64,000 bases of DNA from Paracoccus versutus (GTDB lineage: Bacteria > Pseudomonadota > Alphaproteobacteria > Rhodobacterales > Rhodobacteraceae): the NCBI RefSeq assembly GCF_000763885.1, contig NZ_JRKO01000016.1:1-64000 (forward strand). Direction: 5' to 3'. The translations under genes were made by a program, and so were the position numbers. Under the pieces are notes generated by a model. The model searched no databases. It worked only from the letters and a program-made list of their open reading frames with translations, and had not been told where the DNA came from. Below, piece after piece: positions 29,303 through 38,318 of the stretch. Every line of letters begins with the position of its first letter. Position 1 is the stretch's first letter.

Positions 29303-30259
29303 ATGACCCTGGAAAGCTACGGCACGGCCGCCATCGCCCCGCCCGAGCGCGCGGCGCATTGGTCGGCGATCATCGCGGATACCTATTTCCCGCTGCACCT
29401 GAGCTATCGCGACCCCGCCACCTTCCAGGGCCGGCTGGAGCGGCGCGGCATGGGGCGGGTGTCGCTGTCGCGGCTGCGCACCGAGCCGGCGCGCTATGAG
29501 CGGGTGCCCGGCCTGATCCGGCAGGGCGAGGCCGAGGAATACCTGGTCACCATCCCCAGCCTTGCCCCGGTGCTGTTTCGCCAGCTGGGCCGCGACATCA
29601 CCTGCGCCCCCGGCGGCTTCATCGTCGAGCGCGGCGACGAGCCCTATCGCTTCGCCTATCAGGCGCGCAACGACCTGTTGGTGATGAAGATCGCCCGCCG
29701 CGCGCTGGCCGAAAGGCTGCGCCAGCCCGACCGGCTGTGCGCCACGGTCTTCGACGGGCGCGAGGGGCTGGGCGGGCTGTTCGCCGAGACAGTGCGCCGC
29801 GCCCATGCCATGCCGGCGGACCCCGCCGCCTCGGAGGTGCTGGGCCGGCAGCTGGTCGAACTGCTGGCGCTGGCGCTGGACCGGCAGGCGGAGACCGATG
29901 CCGGCGCCGCCACGGTGATCCGCGCCGCGCATCTGAAGCGCGCGCAGGACACGATCCTGCGCAACCTGACCGATCCGGCCCTGTCGCCCCAGACGGTGGC
30001 GGCGGCCTGCGGCATCTCGAAACGCTATCTGCACGACCTGTTCGGGGATACCGAGACGACGGTCGCGCAATTCATCCGCGAGGCGCGGCTGAAGGCGGCG
30101 CGGGACATGTTGCAGATGCCGGGCGACCTGTCGCTGGCCGCCATCGCCTATCGCTTCGGCTTCAGCGACCAGGCGCAATTCTCGCGGCTGTTCCGGGCCA
30201 TGTTCGGCCAGACCCCCAGCAGCTATCGCGCCGCCTGCCGCGCCGGGCGGCAGGGCTAG
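29303..30259 (+). CDS. AraC-family transcription regulator
   Basis: A 318-residue regulator. The N-terminal half resembles the AraC-binding-like ligand domain, with RDITCAPGGFIVERGDEPYRF. The C-terminal double helix-turn-helix runs from about 210 to 310, with VAAACGISKRYLHDLF and LAAIAYRFGFSDQAQFSRLFRAMFG. GGGGAGG lies 7 bases before ATG 29303. It is divergent from hyuB and probably activates the hyu genes; the inducer is unknown. Its stop codon overlaps, on the other strand, the stop of a transposase remnant. Confidence 0.85.
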   Translation: MTLESYGTAAIAPPERAAHWSAIIADTYFPLHLSYRDPATFQGRLERRGMGRVSLSRLRTEPARYERVPGLIRQGEAEEYLVTIPSLAPVLFRQLGRDITCAPGGFIVERGDEPYRFAYQARNDLLVMKIARRALAERLRQPDRLCATVFDGREGLGGLFAETVRRAHAMPADPAASEVLGRQLVELLALALDRQAETDAGAATVIRAAHLKRAQDTILRNLTDPALSPQTVAAACGISKRYLHDLFGDTETTVAQFIREARLKAARDMLQMPGDLSLAAIAYRFGFSDQAQFSRLFRAMFGQTPSSYRAACRAGRQG

Positions 30260-30392
30260 CCGTTCGGTTTCTGCATCTGGTGGATCGGATCACCGATGAA
30301 TCGGTGTGGACCTTGCCGAAGCATTCCTATGGCATGAGGCCGTTCAGCGTCTTGCCCCTGCGGGCAAGGTTGCAGGCTGCGACGAACCGCTC
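30256..30392 (-). pseudogene. IS481-type transposase C-terminal remnant
   Basis: On the minus strand the translation reads ERFVAACNLARRGKTLNGLM, then Pro, a TAG stop, ECFGKVHT and, after a frameshift, RFIGDPIHQMQKPNG and stop. This follows the well-known IS481 family tail (NFARRLKTLNGLTPYE...DPIHQMPGLN) closely. One internal stop and one frameshift show decay. Only about 45 codons remain, with no inverted repeat recognisable. It fills most of the 185-base gap between the AraC gene and the CoA-transferase. Confidence 0.82.
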
Positions 30393-30444
30393 CATTCATT
30401 GGCGGGAATCGCCCCATCAAATCATCGGATCACACACCCAGGGC

Positions 30445-31590
30445 TCACCCTTGGAAGCGCCATGCGCCATCGCCAAGCGCCGGGGCGGCGCGATCCGTCA
30501 CCAGCGGGCTGCGCGAAAAGCGCAGCGGGCTGCGCAGCCCGGCAATGCCCTCGGGGGCGATGCGCAGGCCGCGGGCCTGCACCTGCGGTTCGGCCAGGGC
30601 CTCGGCCACGTCGTTGACCGGGCCGGCGGGCACCCCCGCCCCCTCCAGCGCGGCGATCAGCGCACTCCGGGTGAAGCGGCGCGTGGCATCGGCCAAGAGC
30701 GGCACCAGTTGCGCGCGGTTCGCCACCCGCGCCGGGTTGGTCGCGTAGTCGGGCGCCACGGCCAGGTCCGGCAGGTCCAGCACCCGGCAGAGCGCGGCGA
30801 ATTGCCGGTCGTTGCCGCAGGCGACGATCAGATGCCCGTCCGAGGCCGGGAACAGCTGATAGGGCACGATATTCGGGTGCGCATTGCCCAGCCGGTGCGG
30901 CACCGTGCCGCCCAGCAGGTAATTCGTCGCCTGATTGGCCAGCACGGCGACGCCGCAATCCAGCAGCGACAGGTCCAGATGCTGGCCCAGGCCCGAGCGC
31001 GCCCGCTCGGCCAGCGCCGCCTGCACGGCGATCACCCCGTAAAGCCCGGTGAAGATGTCGATCCAGGCCACGCCGACCTTCTGCGGCTCGCCCGCCGGAT
31101 CGCCGGTCAGGTCCATGATGCCCGACATGCCCTGGATCAGGAAATCATAGCCCGGCTGCGCCGCGCGCGGCCCGTCCTGCCCGAAGCCGGTGATCGAGGC
31201 ATAGACCAGCCGCGGATTGCGCGCCGAAAGCGTCGCGTAGTCCAGCCCGAACTTGCGCAGGCCCCCCAGCTTGAAATTCTCGACCACCACGTCGGCTTGG
31301 TCGATCAGCACCCGCAGCCGCTCCAGGCCGGCTGGGTCGTTGAAGTCGCAGGTGACGGAACGCTTGCCGCGATTGGCAGCGTGGAAATAGGCCGCGACCC
31401 GTTCGGTCGTCCCGTCCGCGCGCGGCCGCTCGATGAAGGGCGGACCCCAGCGGCGGGTGTCGTCGCCCTCGGGCGCCTCGACCTTGATCACCTCGGCGCC
31501 CAGGTCGGCCAGCGTCTGGCCGATCCACGGGCCGGCCAGGATGCGCGCCAGCTCGACGACGCGCAGCCCCTTCAGCGCCGGTTCCGCCAT
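30445..31590 (-). CDS. gcdG: CaiB/BaiF CoA-transferase, probable succinyl-CoA:glutarate CoA-transferase
   Basis: A 381-residue class III CoA-transferase. It has the N-terminal LRVVELARILAGPWIGQTLADLGAEVIKVE block, and GYDFLIQGMSGIMDLTG contains the catalytic Asp (about 150). Its ATG overlaps the gcdH stop (TGATG). The same gcdH-transferase-LysR arrangement in pseudomonads handles glutarate, moving CoA from succinyl-CoA to glutarate to make the GcdH substrate. The function is inferred from neighbours; the enzyme class itself is clear. Confidence 0.82.
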   Translation of the reverse strand: MAEPALKGLRVVELARILAGPWIGQTLADLGAEVIKVEAPEGDDTRRWGPPFIERPRADGTTERVAAYFHAANRGKRSVTCDFNDPAGLERLRVLIDQADVVVENFKLGGLRKFGLDYATLSARNPRLVYASITGFGQDGPRAAQPGYDFLIQGMSGIMDLTGDPAGEPQKVGVAWIDIFTGLYGVIAVQAALAERARSGLGQHLDLSLLDCGVAVLANQATNYLLGGTVPHRLGNAHPNIVPYQLFPASDGHLIVACGNDRQFAALCRVLDLPDLAVAPDYATNPARVANRAQLVPLLADATRRFTRSALIAALEGAGVPAGPVNDVAEALAEPQVQARGLRIAPEGIAGLRSPLRFSRSPLVTDRAAPALGDGAWRFQG

Positions 31591-32789
31591 CACGCAAACG
31601 CCTGGATGCCGGTCTGCGCCCGGCCCAGGATCAGCGCATGAACGTCATGCGTGCCCTCATAGGTGTTCACCGTCTCCAGGTTCTGCGCGTGGCGCATGAC
31701 GTGATAGCCGATCTGGATGCCGTTGCCGCCATGCATGTCGCGGGCCTGGCGCGCGATCTCCAGCGCCTTGCCGCAATTGTTGCGCTTGACGATGGAAATC
31801 ATCTCGGGCGCGAACTTGCCCTCGTCGAACAGCCGCCCGACCCGCAGGCTGGCTTGCAGGCCCAAGGCGATCTCGGTCTGCATGTCGGCCAGCTTTTTCT
31901 GGTAAAGCTGCGTCGCGGCCAGCGGGCGGTTGAACTGGTGGCGATCCAGCCCGTATGCCCGTGCGCGGAACCAGCAATCCTCGGCCGCGCCCATGGCGCC
32001 CCAGGAAATGCCGTAGCGCGCGCGGTTCAGGCAGCCGAAGGGACCGCCCATGCCCTCGATATTCGGGAGCAGCGCGTCCTCGCCGACCTCGACATTCTCC
32101 ATCACGATCTCGCCGGTGATCGAGGCGCGCAGGCTCAGCTTGCCCTCGATCTTCGGCGCCGACAGGCCCTTCATGCCCTTGTCCAGCACGAAGCCGCGCA
32201 CCTTGCCGCCGTGAGCCTCGGACTTGGCCCAGACCACGAAGACATCGGCGATGGGCGCGTTCGAGATCCACATCTTGGACCCGTTCAGCACATAGCCGCC
32301 CCCGGTCTTGCGGGCCACGGTGCGCATGCCGGCGGGGTCCGAGCCCGCGTCCGGCTCGGTCAGGCCGAAGCAGCCGATGAACTCGCCCGAGGCCAGTTTC
32401 GGCAGGTATTTCTGCTTCTGCTCTTCGCTGCCATAGGCCTCGATCGGGAACATCACCAGCGAGCTTTGCACCGAGGCCATCGAGCGATAGCCCGAATCGA
32501 TGCGCTCGATCTCGCGCGCGACCAGCCCATAGGCGACGTAAGAGGCACCGACGCCGCCATAGGCTTCGTCCACGGTGACGCCCAGCAGGCCCGAGGCACC
32601 CATTTCGCGGAATATCTCGGGATCGGTCTCTTCGTTCAGATAGGCGGCCTCGACGCGCGGTGCCAGCCGGTCGGCGGCGAAGGCGGCGGCACTGTCGCGG
32701 ATCATCCGCTCTTCCTCGGTCAGCTGGTCGTCGAGCAGGAACGGGTCGGACCACGAGAAAGGGCCGCCCTTGTGCGATTTCGTCGTCAC
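31590..32789 (-). CDS. gcdH: Glutaryl-CoA dehydrogenase (GTG start)
   Basis: A 399-residue acyl-CoA dehydrogenase that oxidises and decarboxylates glutaryl-CoA to crotonyl-CoA. Diagnostic features are [20 protein letters not shown] at the start, [12 protein letters not shown], and the C-terminal [19 protein letters not shown] with the catalytic base Glu near 379. GcdH is distinguished from other acyl-CoA dehydrogenases by this start and by [15 protein letters not shown]. The GTG at 32789 is preceded by GAGG at a good distance; no in-frame ATG fits. It is co-transcribed with the CoA-transferase and divergent from the LysR gene. Confidence 0.94.
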   Translation of the reverse strand: MTTKSHKGGPFSWSDPFLLDDQLTEEERMIRDSAAAFAADRLAPRVEAAYLNEETDPEIFREMGASGLLGVTVDEAYGGVGASYVAYGLVAREIERIDSGYRSMASVQSSLVMFPIEAYGSEEQKQKYLPKLASGEFIGCFGLTEPDAGSDPAGMRTVARKTGGGYVLNGSKMWISNAPIADVFVVWAKSEAHGGKVRGFVLDKGMKGLSAPKIEGKLSLRASITGEIVMENVEVGEDALLPNIEGMGGPFGCLNRARYGISWGAMGAAEDCWFRARAYGLDRHQFNRPLAATQLYQKKLADMQTEIALGLQASLRVGRLFDEGKFAPEMISIVKRNNCGKALEIARQARDMHGGNGIQIGYHVMRHAQNLETVNTYEGTHDVHALILGRAQTGIQAFA

Positions 32790-32855
32790 GGTGATGCCTC
32801 ATGCGCTGATGCTTGTCGGTTCATTCATTACCGCTTTCAAACCGGGCCGGAAAAT

Positions 32856-32888
32856 GGATAATCCTCATTACTTCATGCATAGGATGAA
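32856..32888. promoter_or_regulatory. Dyads between gcdH and LysR gene
   Basis: The 98-base divergent gap contains GGAT-A-ATCC (about 32856-32864) and TTCAT-N7-ATGAA (about 32872-32888). The second fits the partly symmetric T-N11-A pattern of LysR boxes. Being close to the LysR start it suits autoregulation plus gcdH activation. The evidence is only symmetry and position. Confidence 0.4.
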
Positions 32889-33796
32889 TGTTCTTGCGGC
32901 AAAGGCGCTTTCTTCCGAACCTCAGCCTGCTGCTGGCCTTCGACGCGGTGATGCGCACCGGCTCGGTCACGGGCGCGGCGCAGGACCTGGGACTGACGCA
33001 AAGCACGGTCAGCCGGCTGCTGCAAAGCCTTGAGGCGCAACTGGGGCAGGAGCTGTTCATCCGCCACAAGAAGCGCCTGACCCCGACCGAAGCGGCCGAG
33101 CGCTATTTCCGCGACATTTCCGCGGCGCTGGACCTGGTCCAGCGCGCCAGCATGTCGCTGATCGCCAATCCCGACGGCGGCAGCCTGGACCTGGCCGTGC
33201 TGCCGACCTTTGCCACGCGCTGGCTGGCGCCACGGCTGCCGGATTTCCTGTCGGCGCATCCGGGCGTGTCGATCAACCTGACGACGCGCTTTCGCCGCTT
33301 CAGCTTCGACGAAGAGCCGTTCGACGCGATGATCTTCTACGGCCGGGACGACTGGCCGGGGGCCGAGCATCTGAAGCTGTTCGACGAAAGGCTGACCGCC
33401 TGCGCCGCGCCCGATCTGCTGGCGCGGCGGCCGGTGACGGCGCCCGCCGACCTGGCCGGGATGGTGCTGCTGCAATTGCCGACCCGCCCCGATGCCTGGC
33501 AGGCCTGGTTCCGGGGCCAGGGCGCCGAGCCGCCGGCGCCGCTGGAGGGCATGATGATGGACCAATTCTCGATGATGATCCAGGCGGCGATCTCGGGGCT
33601 GGGGATCGCGCTGCTGCCCGACTACCTGGCCCAGGTCGAGATCGCCGAGGGCCGGCTGGCGCCGGTGCTGCGGCAGGGGGTGCCGGGCAGCGGCGCCTAT
33701 TGGCTGGCCTGGCCCACGCGCAAGGCCGGGCTGAAGCCGCTGGCGGCCTTTCGCGACTGGATCGCCGCCCGCATGGCGCAGGACGGCATGGGTTAA
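32888..33796 (+). CDS. gcdR: LysR-family regulator, GcdR-like
   Basis: A 302-residue LysR protein. The N-terminal helix-turn-helix covers about 12-68, with TGSVTGAAQDLGLTQSTVSRLLQSLE. The effector domain starts near 95 with DLAVLPTFATRWLAPRLPDF, typical of the GcvA/TrpI subgroup. It is divergent from gcdH. In pseudomonads a LysR regulator in this position (GcdR) responds to glutarate, making that the likely inducer. The start at 32888 has no clear ribosome site, so a nearby alternative is possible. Confidence 0.78.
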   Translation: MFLRQRRFLPNLSLLLAFDAVMRTGSVTGAAQDLGLTQSTVSRLLQSLEAQLGQELFIRHKKRLTPTEAAERYFRDISAALDLVQRASMSLIANPDGGSLDLAVLPTFATRWLAPRLPDFLSAHPGVSINLTTRFRRFSFDEEPFDAMIFYGRDDWPGAEHLKLFDERLTACAAPDLLARRPVTAPADLAGMVLLQLPTRPDAWQAWFRGQGAEPPAPLEGMMMDQFSMMIQAAISGLGIALLPDYLAQVEIAEGRLAPVLRQGVPGSGAYWLAWPTRKAGLKPLAAFRDWIAARMAQDGMG

Positions 33797-33819
33797 GGAG
33801 CGGCCGGGGCGGCCCGCTT

Positions 33820-35100
33820 TCAGGCCGGGACCAGCGCCGCCTCGATGGCCGCTTCCAGGATCGCCAGCGCCTCGGACAGCTGCGCGTCGGGGATGGTCAA
33901 CGGCGGCAGCAGGCGGATGACGTTATAGCGCGTGCCGCAGGACAGCAGGATCAGCCCGCGCGCCTCGGCCTCGGCCACGATGGCGGCGGTCAGCTGCGGG
34001 TCGGGCTGGCTGCGGTCGCCGGCCTGCACCAGTTCGAAGGCGTTCATCGCCCCCAACCCGCGCACGTCGCCGATGGCCGGGAAGCGTCCCGCCAGCTTCT
34101 GCAGGCGCGCGCGGATGGCCAGGCCGATTTCCTCGGCGCGGGCGCAAAGGTCTTCGTCCTCGACCACCTCCAGCACCGCCAGCGCGGCGGCGATGGCCAG
34201 CGGGTTGCCGGCATAGGTCCCGCCCAGCCCGCCGGGCGCCGGCGCGTCCACGATTTCGGCCCGCCCTGTCACCGCCGACAGCGGAAAGCCCCCGGCGAGC
34301 CCCTTGGCCATGGTCACCAGGTCGGGCGCGACGCCGGAATGCTGGAAGCCGAACATGCGGCCGGTGCGGGCCATGCCGGCCTGGATCTCGTCGCCGATCA
34401 GCACGATGCCGTGGCTGTCGCAGATCCGGCGCAGCGCGGCCAGGAACTCGGGCGGGGCGACGTTGAAGCCGCCCTCGCCCTGCACCGGCTCGACGATGAT
34501 CGCCGCCACGCGCCGGGGGTCGATGGACGAGGCCAGCAGCGTCTCGAGATGCGCAATCGCCTGCGCCGTGGTCACGCCCGCCATGGCGTTCGGGAAGATC
34601 GCGTGATGGATCTCGGGCGGCATGGCGCCGAAACCGGCCTTGTAGGGCGCGACCTTGCCGGTCAGCGCCATGCCCAGAAGCGTGCGGCCATGGAAGGCGC
34701 CGTTGAAGGCGATCACGCCCGAGCGCCCGGTAAAGGCCCGCGCCATCTTCACCGCATTCTCGACCGCCTCGGCGCCGGTGGTGGCGAACATGGTCTTTTT
34801 CGCGAAATCGCCGGGGATCAGCGCGTTCAGCCGCTCGGCCAGGGCGACATAGGTTTCATAGGGCGCGACATGGAAGCAGGTATGGGTGAAGTCCTGCATC
34901 TGGCGCTGGACCGCCTCGATCACCCTGGGATGGCGATGGCCGGTGTTGTTCACCGCGATGCCGGCGGCGAAATCCAGCATCCGCCGGCCGTCCGCGGTCC
35001 AAAGCTCGGCATTCTCGGCCCGGACGGCATAGATGTCCCGCGTGCCGACGCCGCGCGCCACCGCCGCCTTGCGCCGGTCGATCAACTGTCTCGATTCCAT
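33820..35100 (-). CDS. gabT: Omega-aminotransferase, GabT/DavT type
   Basis: A 426-residue class III PLP aminotransferase that moves the terminal amino group of 4-aminobutyrate or 5-aminovalerate to 2-oxoglutarate. Visible are ATTGAEAVENAVKMAR (PLP phosphate site), EPVQGEGGFNVAPPEF, LIGDEIQAGMARTG and the PLP lysine in TMAKGLAGGFPL. GGAGG lies 7 bases before ATG 35100. Proximity to gcdH and a glutarate CoA-transferase favours a 5-aminovalerate (DavT) role in lysine breakdown, although GABA cannot be excluded. Its promoter contains a perfect 18-bp palindrome. Confidence 0.88.
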   Translation of the reverse strand: MESRQLIDRRKAAVARGVGTRDIYAVRAENAELWTADGRRMLDFAAGIAVNNTGHRHPRVIEAVQRQMQDFTHTCFHVAPYETYVALAERLNALIPGDFAKKTMFATTGAEAVENAVKMARAFTGRSGVIAFNGAFHGRTLLGMALTGKVAPYKAGFGAMPPEIHHAIFPNAMAGVTTAQAIAHLETLLASSIDPRRVAAIIVEPVQGEGGFNVAPPEFLAALRRICDSHGIVLIGDEIQAGMARTGRMFGFQHSGVAPDLVTMAKGLAGGFPLSAVTGRAEIVDAPAPGGLGGTYAGNPLAIAAALAVLEVVEDEDLCARAEEIGLAIRARLQKLAGRFPAIGDVRGLGAMNAFELVQAGDRSQPDPQLTAAIVAEAEARGLILLSCGTRYNVIRLLPPLTIPDAQLSEALAILEAAIEAALVPA

Positions 35101-35128
35101 GTGCAGACCTCCATGCTGACGCAATCCC

Positions 35129-35156
35129 AATACACGATGCTCAATATATTGAGCAA
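35129..35156 (-). promoter_or_regulatory. gabT promoter with 18-bp palindromic operator
   Basis: TGCTCAATATATTGAGCA (35138-35155) is a perfect palindrome. On the minus strand it fills the 16-base spacer of a plausible promoter, TTGCTC (35151-35156) and TGTATT (35129-35134). The divergent gene encodes an XRE-cupin regulator. The half-site resembles PuuR-type sites of E. coli as I recall them (ATATAATGAACA). A partial second copy lies at 37325-37342 upstream of gabD. Confidence 0.72.
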
Positions 35157-35243
35157 CAAATTTCTTGGAATCCTCGCATGCCTGCAATGCTGGTGCGCAG
35201 TCGCCAGCCCTGATAACCTGCGCAAAACGGCATCGGGGCAAGA

Positions 35244-35822
35244 ATGAGCGATTTCGACGTAGGCGCACGGCTGAAGGAATTGCGCAGCGGCGCGGGCCTG
35301 TCGCAGCGGCAGCTGGCCGAGGCTTCCGGCGTGCCGCATGGCCAGGTCTCGATGATCGAGACCGGGCGCTCCAGCCCCTCGGTCGCCTCGCTGCGCAAGA
35401 TCCTTGGCGGGCTGGGCGTCACCATGTCCGAGTTCTTCGAACCGGACCTGCCGCAAAGCCCGCAGCCCTTCTTTACCCCGGCCGAGCTGCGCGACCTGAC
35501 CTCGCGGCTTTACTCGGCGACGCAGGGGCCGGTCGGGCGCATGACCCTGCGCCAGGTCGGCGACGCGCGGCTGCACAACCTGCAGGTCCTGCACGAACGC
35601 TATGAGCCGGGCGCCGACACCGGCGAGACCATGCTGGCCCATCACGGCAGCGAGGGCGGCATCGTCATCGCCGGCGAGATCGAGCTGACCGTGGGCGACC
35701 AGAGCCGGGTGCTGAAGGCCGGCGACAGCTACCTCTTCGCCTCGAACCAGCCGCATCGCTTCCGCAATGTCTCGGATCGCGAGGCGGTGGTGGTCAGCGC
35801 CTGCACGCCGCCCTATCTCTAG
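35244..35822 (+). CDS. XRE-cupin transcription regulator, PuuR-like
   Basis: A 192-residue regulator. Residues about 8-65 form an XRE helix-turn-helix ([29 protein letters not shown]). Residues about 110-188 form a small cupin domain ([20 protein letters not shown] and [10 protein letters not shown]). E. coli PuuR, which controls putrescine-to-GABA genes, has the same architecture. It is divergent from gabT and convergent with gabD, whose stop overlaps its own by four bases. It probably represses both through the palindromes at 35138 and 37325. Confidence 0.85.
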   Translation: MSDFDVGARLKELRSGAGLSQRQLAEASGVPHGQVSMIETGRSSPSVASLRKILGGLGVTMSEFFEPDLPQSPQPFFTPAELRDLTSRLYSATQGPVGRMTLRQVGDARLHNLQVLHERYEPGADTGETMLAHHGSEGGIVIAGEIELTVGDQSRVLKAGDSYLFASNQPHRFRNVSDREAVVVSACTPPYL

Positions 35823-37252
35823 CCCTTGCGAGTGACCAGCCGTGTTTGCAGATAGGCGCCGATCGCCTCGGAACCGCCCTCGGTGCCCATGCCGGAATCG
35901 CCGATGCCGCCAAAGGGCAGTTCCGGCAGCGACAGGCCGACGTGGTTGATGGTCAGCATCCCGGCCTGGATCTCGTCCTGCAACCGCTGCGCGCGGGCCG
36001 AACTGCCCGTCCAGGCATAGCTGGCCAGGCCATAGGGCAGCCGGTTCGCCTCGGCAAAGGCCTCGTCATCGCTGCGGAACCTGTTGACCACGGCGATGGG
36101 GCCGAAGGGTTCCTCGTTCATCACCGCCGCATCCGCGGGCACGTCGGCCAGCACGGTCGGGGCAAAGAACCAGCCCTCGTTGCCGATGCGCGCGCCGCCG
36201 GTCGCCAGCCGCGCGCCGCGGTCCAGCGCATCGCGGATCAGCCGCTCGATGGCGGGGATGCGGCGGGCGTTGGCCAGCGGTCCCATGGCGCTGTCCGGGT
36301 CCGTGCCCGGCCCGACCTTGGCGGCAGCCAGCGCGGCGGCAAAGCCTTCGGTAAAGCGATCCGCCACGCCTTCCTGCACCAGGAAGCGGGTGGGCGAGAT
36401 GCAAACCTGCCCGGCATTGCGCAGCTTCGCGGCCGCCATGGCCGAGACCGCCGCATCCACATCGGCATCGTCGAAGACCAGCACCGGCGCGTGCCCGCCC
36501 AGCTCCATGGTGGCGGGCTTCATGTGCAGCCCGGCCATCAAGGCCAGCTGCTTGCCCACCGCCGTCGAGCCGGTGAAGGACACCTTGCGGATCACCGGAT
36601 GCGGGATCAGATAGCCCGAGATCTCGGCCGGGTCGCCATAGACCAGGTTCACCACCCCCGCCGGCACCCCGGCATCGGCAAAGCAGCGGATCAGCTCGGC
36701 GGGCGAGGCCGGGGTTTCCTCGGGCGCCTTGACGATGATGGTGCAGCCCGCCGCCAGCGCAGCCGAGACCTTGCGAACCGCCTGGTTGATCGGGAAATTC
36801 CACGGCGTGAAGGCGGCGACCGGGCCCAGCGGCTCCCGGATCGTCAGCTGGGTGACGCCGGGCACGCGGGGCGGGATGACCTGGCCATAGGTGCGCCGGG
36901 CCTCTTCGGCGAACCATTCGATGATCTCGGCGCCGGCCATGGTCTCGACCCGCGCCTGGGCCAAGGGCTTGCCCTGCTCGGCCACCATCAGCGCGGCGAT
37001 GGCCTCGGCCCGCTCGCGCAAAAGCGCCGCCGCCTTGCGCATCAGGTCCGAGCGCTGCAGCGGCGAGCTGCGCTTCCATTCGGCAAAGGCGCGGTCGGCG
37101 GCGGCCAGCGCCTCGTCCAGGTCGGCGAGGCCGGCATGGGCGACGCGGCCGATCTCGGCGCCGGTGGCCGGGTTCAGCACCGGCAGGCTGCGCCCGTCCC
37201 GCGCGGGGCGCCAGGTTCCGTCGATGAAAAGCTGCGTGTTCGGATAGCTCAT
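35819..37252 (-). CDS. gabD: Semialdehyde dehydrogenase, GabD/DavD type
   Basis: A 477-residue NAD(P)-dependent aldehyde dehydrogenase. Visible are [21 protein letters not shown] (cofactor and Asn site), [11 protein letters not shown], catalytic Glu in ELGGHAP and catalytic Cys in [12 protein letters not shown]. It closes with the [17 protein letters not shown] block. ATG 37252 follows AGGGGGACAGG. It should oxidise succinate semialdehyde or, given the gcdH neighbourhood, glutarate semialdehyde. A sigma-70 promoter and an imperfect copy of the gabT palindrome lie upstream. Confidence 0.88.
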   Translation of the reverse strand: MSYPNTQLFIDGTWRPARDGRSLPVLNPATGAEIGRVAHAGLADLDEALAAADRAFAEWKRSSPLQRSDLMRKAAALLRERAEAIAALMVAEQGKPLAQARVETMAGAEIIEWFAEEARRTYGQVIPPRVPGVTQLTIREPLGPVAAFTPWNFPINQAVRKVSAALAAGCTIIVKAPEETPASPAELIRCFADAGVPAGVVNLVYGDPAEISGYLIPHPVIRKVSFTGSTAVGKQLALMAGLHMKPATMELGGHAPVLVFDDADVDAAVSAMAAAKLRNAGQVCISPTRFLVQEGVADRFTEGFAAALAAAKVGPGTDPDSAMGPLANARRIPAIERLIRDALDRGARLATGGARIGNEGWFFAPTVLADVPADAAVMNEEPFGPIAVVNRFRSDDEAFAEANRLPYGLASYAWTGSSARAQRLQDEIQAGMLTINHVGLSLPELPFGGIGDSGMGTEGGSEAIGAYLQTRLVTRKG

Positions 37253-37289
37253 CCTGTCCCCCTGCTGGAATCGGCCGTCGGCCGCTTCG

Positions 37290-37342
37290 GTCATAGGGCA
37301 AGGCCGGGCGGTTTTCAATCCGCTTGCTCAATATCCTGAACG
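37290..37342 (-). promoter_or_regulatory. gabD promoter and operator copy
   Basis: On the minus strand TTGAAA (37313-37318) and TATGAC (37290-37295) are 17 bases apart, a good sigma-70 promoter. Six bases upstream, TGCTCAATATCCTGAACG (37325-37342) keeps one full arm of the gabT palindrome and a degenerate second arm. The same XRE-cupin protein is the likely binder. Confidence 0.65.
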
Positions 37343-37383
37343 GTAGCTTGCAGCATGATTGCGCATCGGCAGGGACCCCTGCC

Positions 37384-37812
37384 CTAGCCTCCGCCGCCGC
37401 CGCCGAACAGCAGGTTGAAGAATCGCGAGCCGATGACGAACGAGCCGACGGTGACGATCCCCGCCGCCAGCGTCATCTTGGTTCCCAGCGGCACCTCTGC
37501 CCCGGTCTTGGTCCGGCCGAACAGCTGAAAGAAGAATGCCAGGATCACGACAAAGGACGGCAGCAGGTTTTCCAGCAAGGTATCCTTGCTCAGATAGGTC
37601 AGATAGGCGACCAGCAGCCCGATAAAGGAAAAGAATGTCAGCTCGAATGGGGCGAGAACCTTTTCCCCTTCATCGAAGCGGATGAAAAGCAGCAGGACCA
37701 GCGGAAAGGCGATCGCGAAGAATATGGCGGGCAGCAGGTCCGAAAGCGCCAAAAGGAAATTGAAAAGCGAAAGTTCGGCCCGTTCGGCGATGTTGCCCCA
37801 GTTCAACGCCAT
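37384..37812 (-). CDS. Unrecognised membrane protein
   Basis: A 142-residue protein I do not recognise. It shows four hydrophobic segments (about residues 15-45, 55-75, 84-100 and 110-135) and ends in a run of six glycines. An unusual acidic patch, RFDEGEKVLAPF, lies between the first two. Codon use looks less GC-biased than the neighbours (several TTT, AAA, ATT codons). Its start abuts the stop of the upstream secreted-protein gene, so the pair is probably an operon. Function unknown. Confidence 0.75.
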   Translation of the reverse strand: MALNWGNIAERAELSLFNFLLALSDLLPAIFFAIAFPLVLLLFIRFDEGEKVLAPFELTFFSFIGLLVAYLTYLSKDTLLENLLPSFVVILAFFFQLFGRTKTGAEVPLGTKMTLAAGIVTVGSFVIGSRFFNLLFGGGGGG

Positions 37813-38316
37813 CTATTCCTGCCCCAGCCGGCAAGGATCGCTGGCATAGCAACTGTTCAGGCGATCCCTGGAACTGGCGGCCTCGTCCCGATAGATGCCC
37901 ATGAACTGGTCATAAAGCCTGTAATACCGGCTGGAGGACTTGTTCGACACCGAGCATTGCCCGCGTTCCTCGGCGATCCGGTAGTCGTAATTGCTTTTCT
38001 CGTTCGGGGAAAGATCGCCCCTGCCTGCGGCGGCGTTCACCCTGGCCTCGACAATAAGCAGATCCCGGCAGATCTGGTCTATCGACTCGTTGAACGCCTC
38101 GAGATAGGTGACCCGGTAAAGCTCCAGATCCCGGCGATACTTGATCAGGCTGTCCAGCTTTTTCAGGCTGTTATCGACTTGCGGAAAGGCTTCGCTCAGC
38201 AGCTGCCGCTGGGTCTGCACATTGATCGGGACCGGGAAGCCGAAATCGTCGCCCTCCTGGGCGAAAGCTCCCGTGCCCAGGGAAAAACCCGCCAGTAAAA
38301 CGAATGCAACACGCAT
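37813..38316 (-). CDS. Unrecognised exported protein
   Basis: A 167-residue protein with a clear signal peptide (residues 1-20, cleavage after AFA before QEGDD). The mature part is charged, mostly helical and rich in Tyr, Arg and Ser. It has four cysteines, at about 85, 124, 158 and 163, that could form disulfides. No family is recognised. ATG 38316 is chosen because it gives the signal peptide and has GGGGAA just upstream. That ribosome site is buried in a long inverted repeat. It is directly linked to the membrane-protein gene downstream; lepA lies upstream. Confidence 0.75.
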   Translation of the reverse strand: MRVAFVLLAGFSLGTGAFAQEGDDFGFPVPINVQTQRQLLSEAFPQVDNSLKKLDSLIKYRRDLELYRVTYLEAFNESIDQICRDLLIVEARVNAAAGRGDLSPNEKSNYDYRIAEERGQCSVSNKSSSRYYRLYDQFMGIYRDEAASSRDRLNSCYASDPCRLGQE

Positions 38317-38318
38317 AC

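Noticed and set aside
30306..30617. Short plus-strand open frame in the gap after the AraC gene
   Set aside because: It lies across the transposase remnant and the start of the antisense CoA-transferase; no family character.
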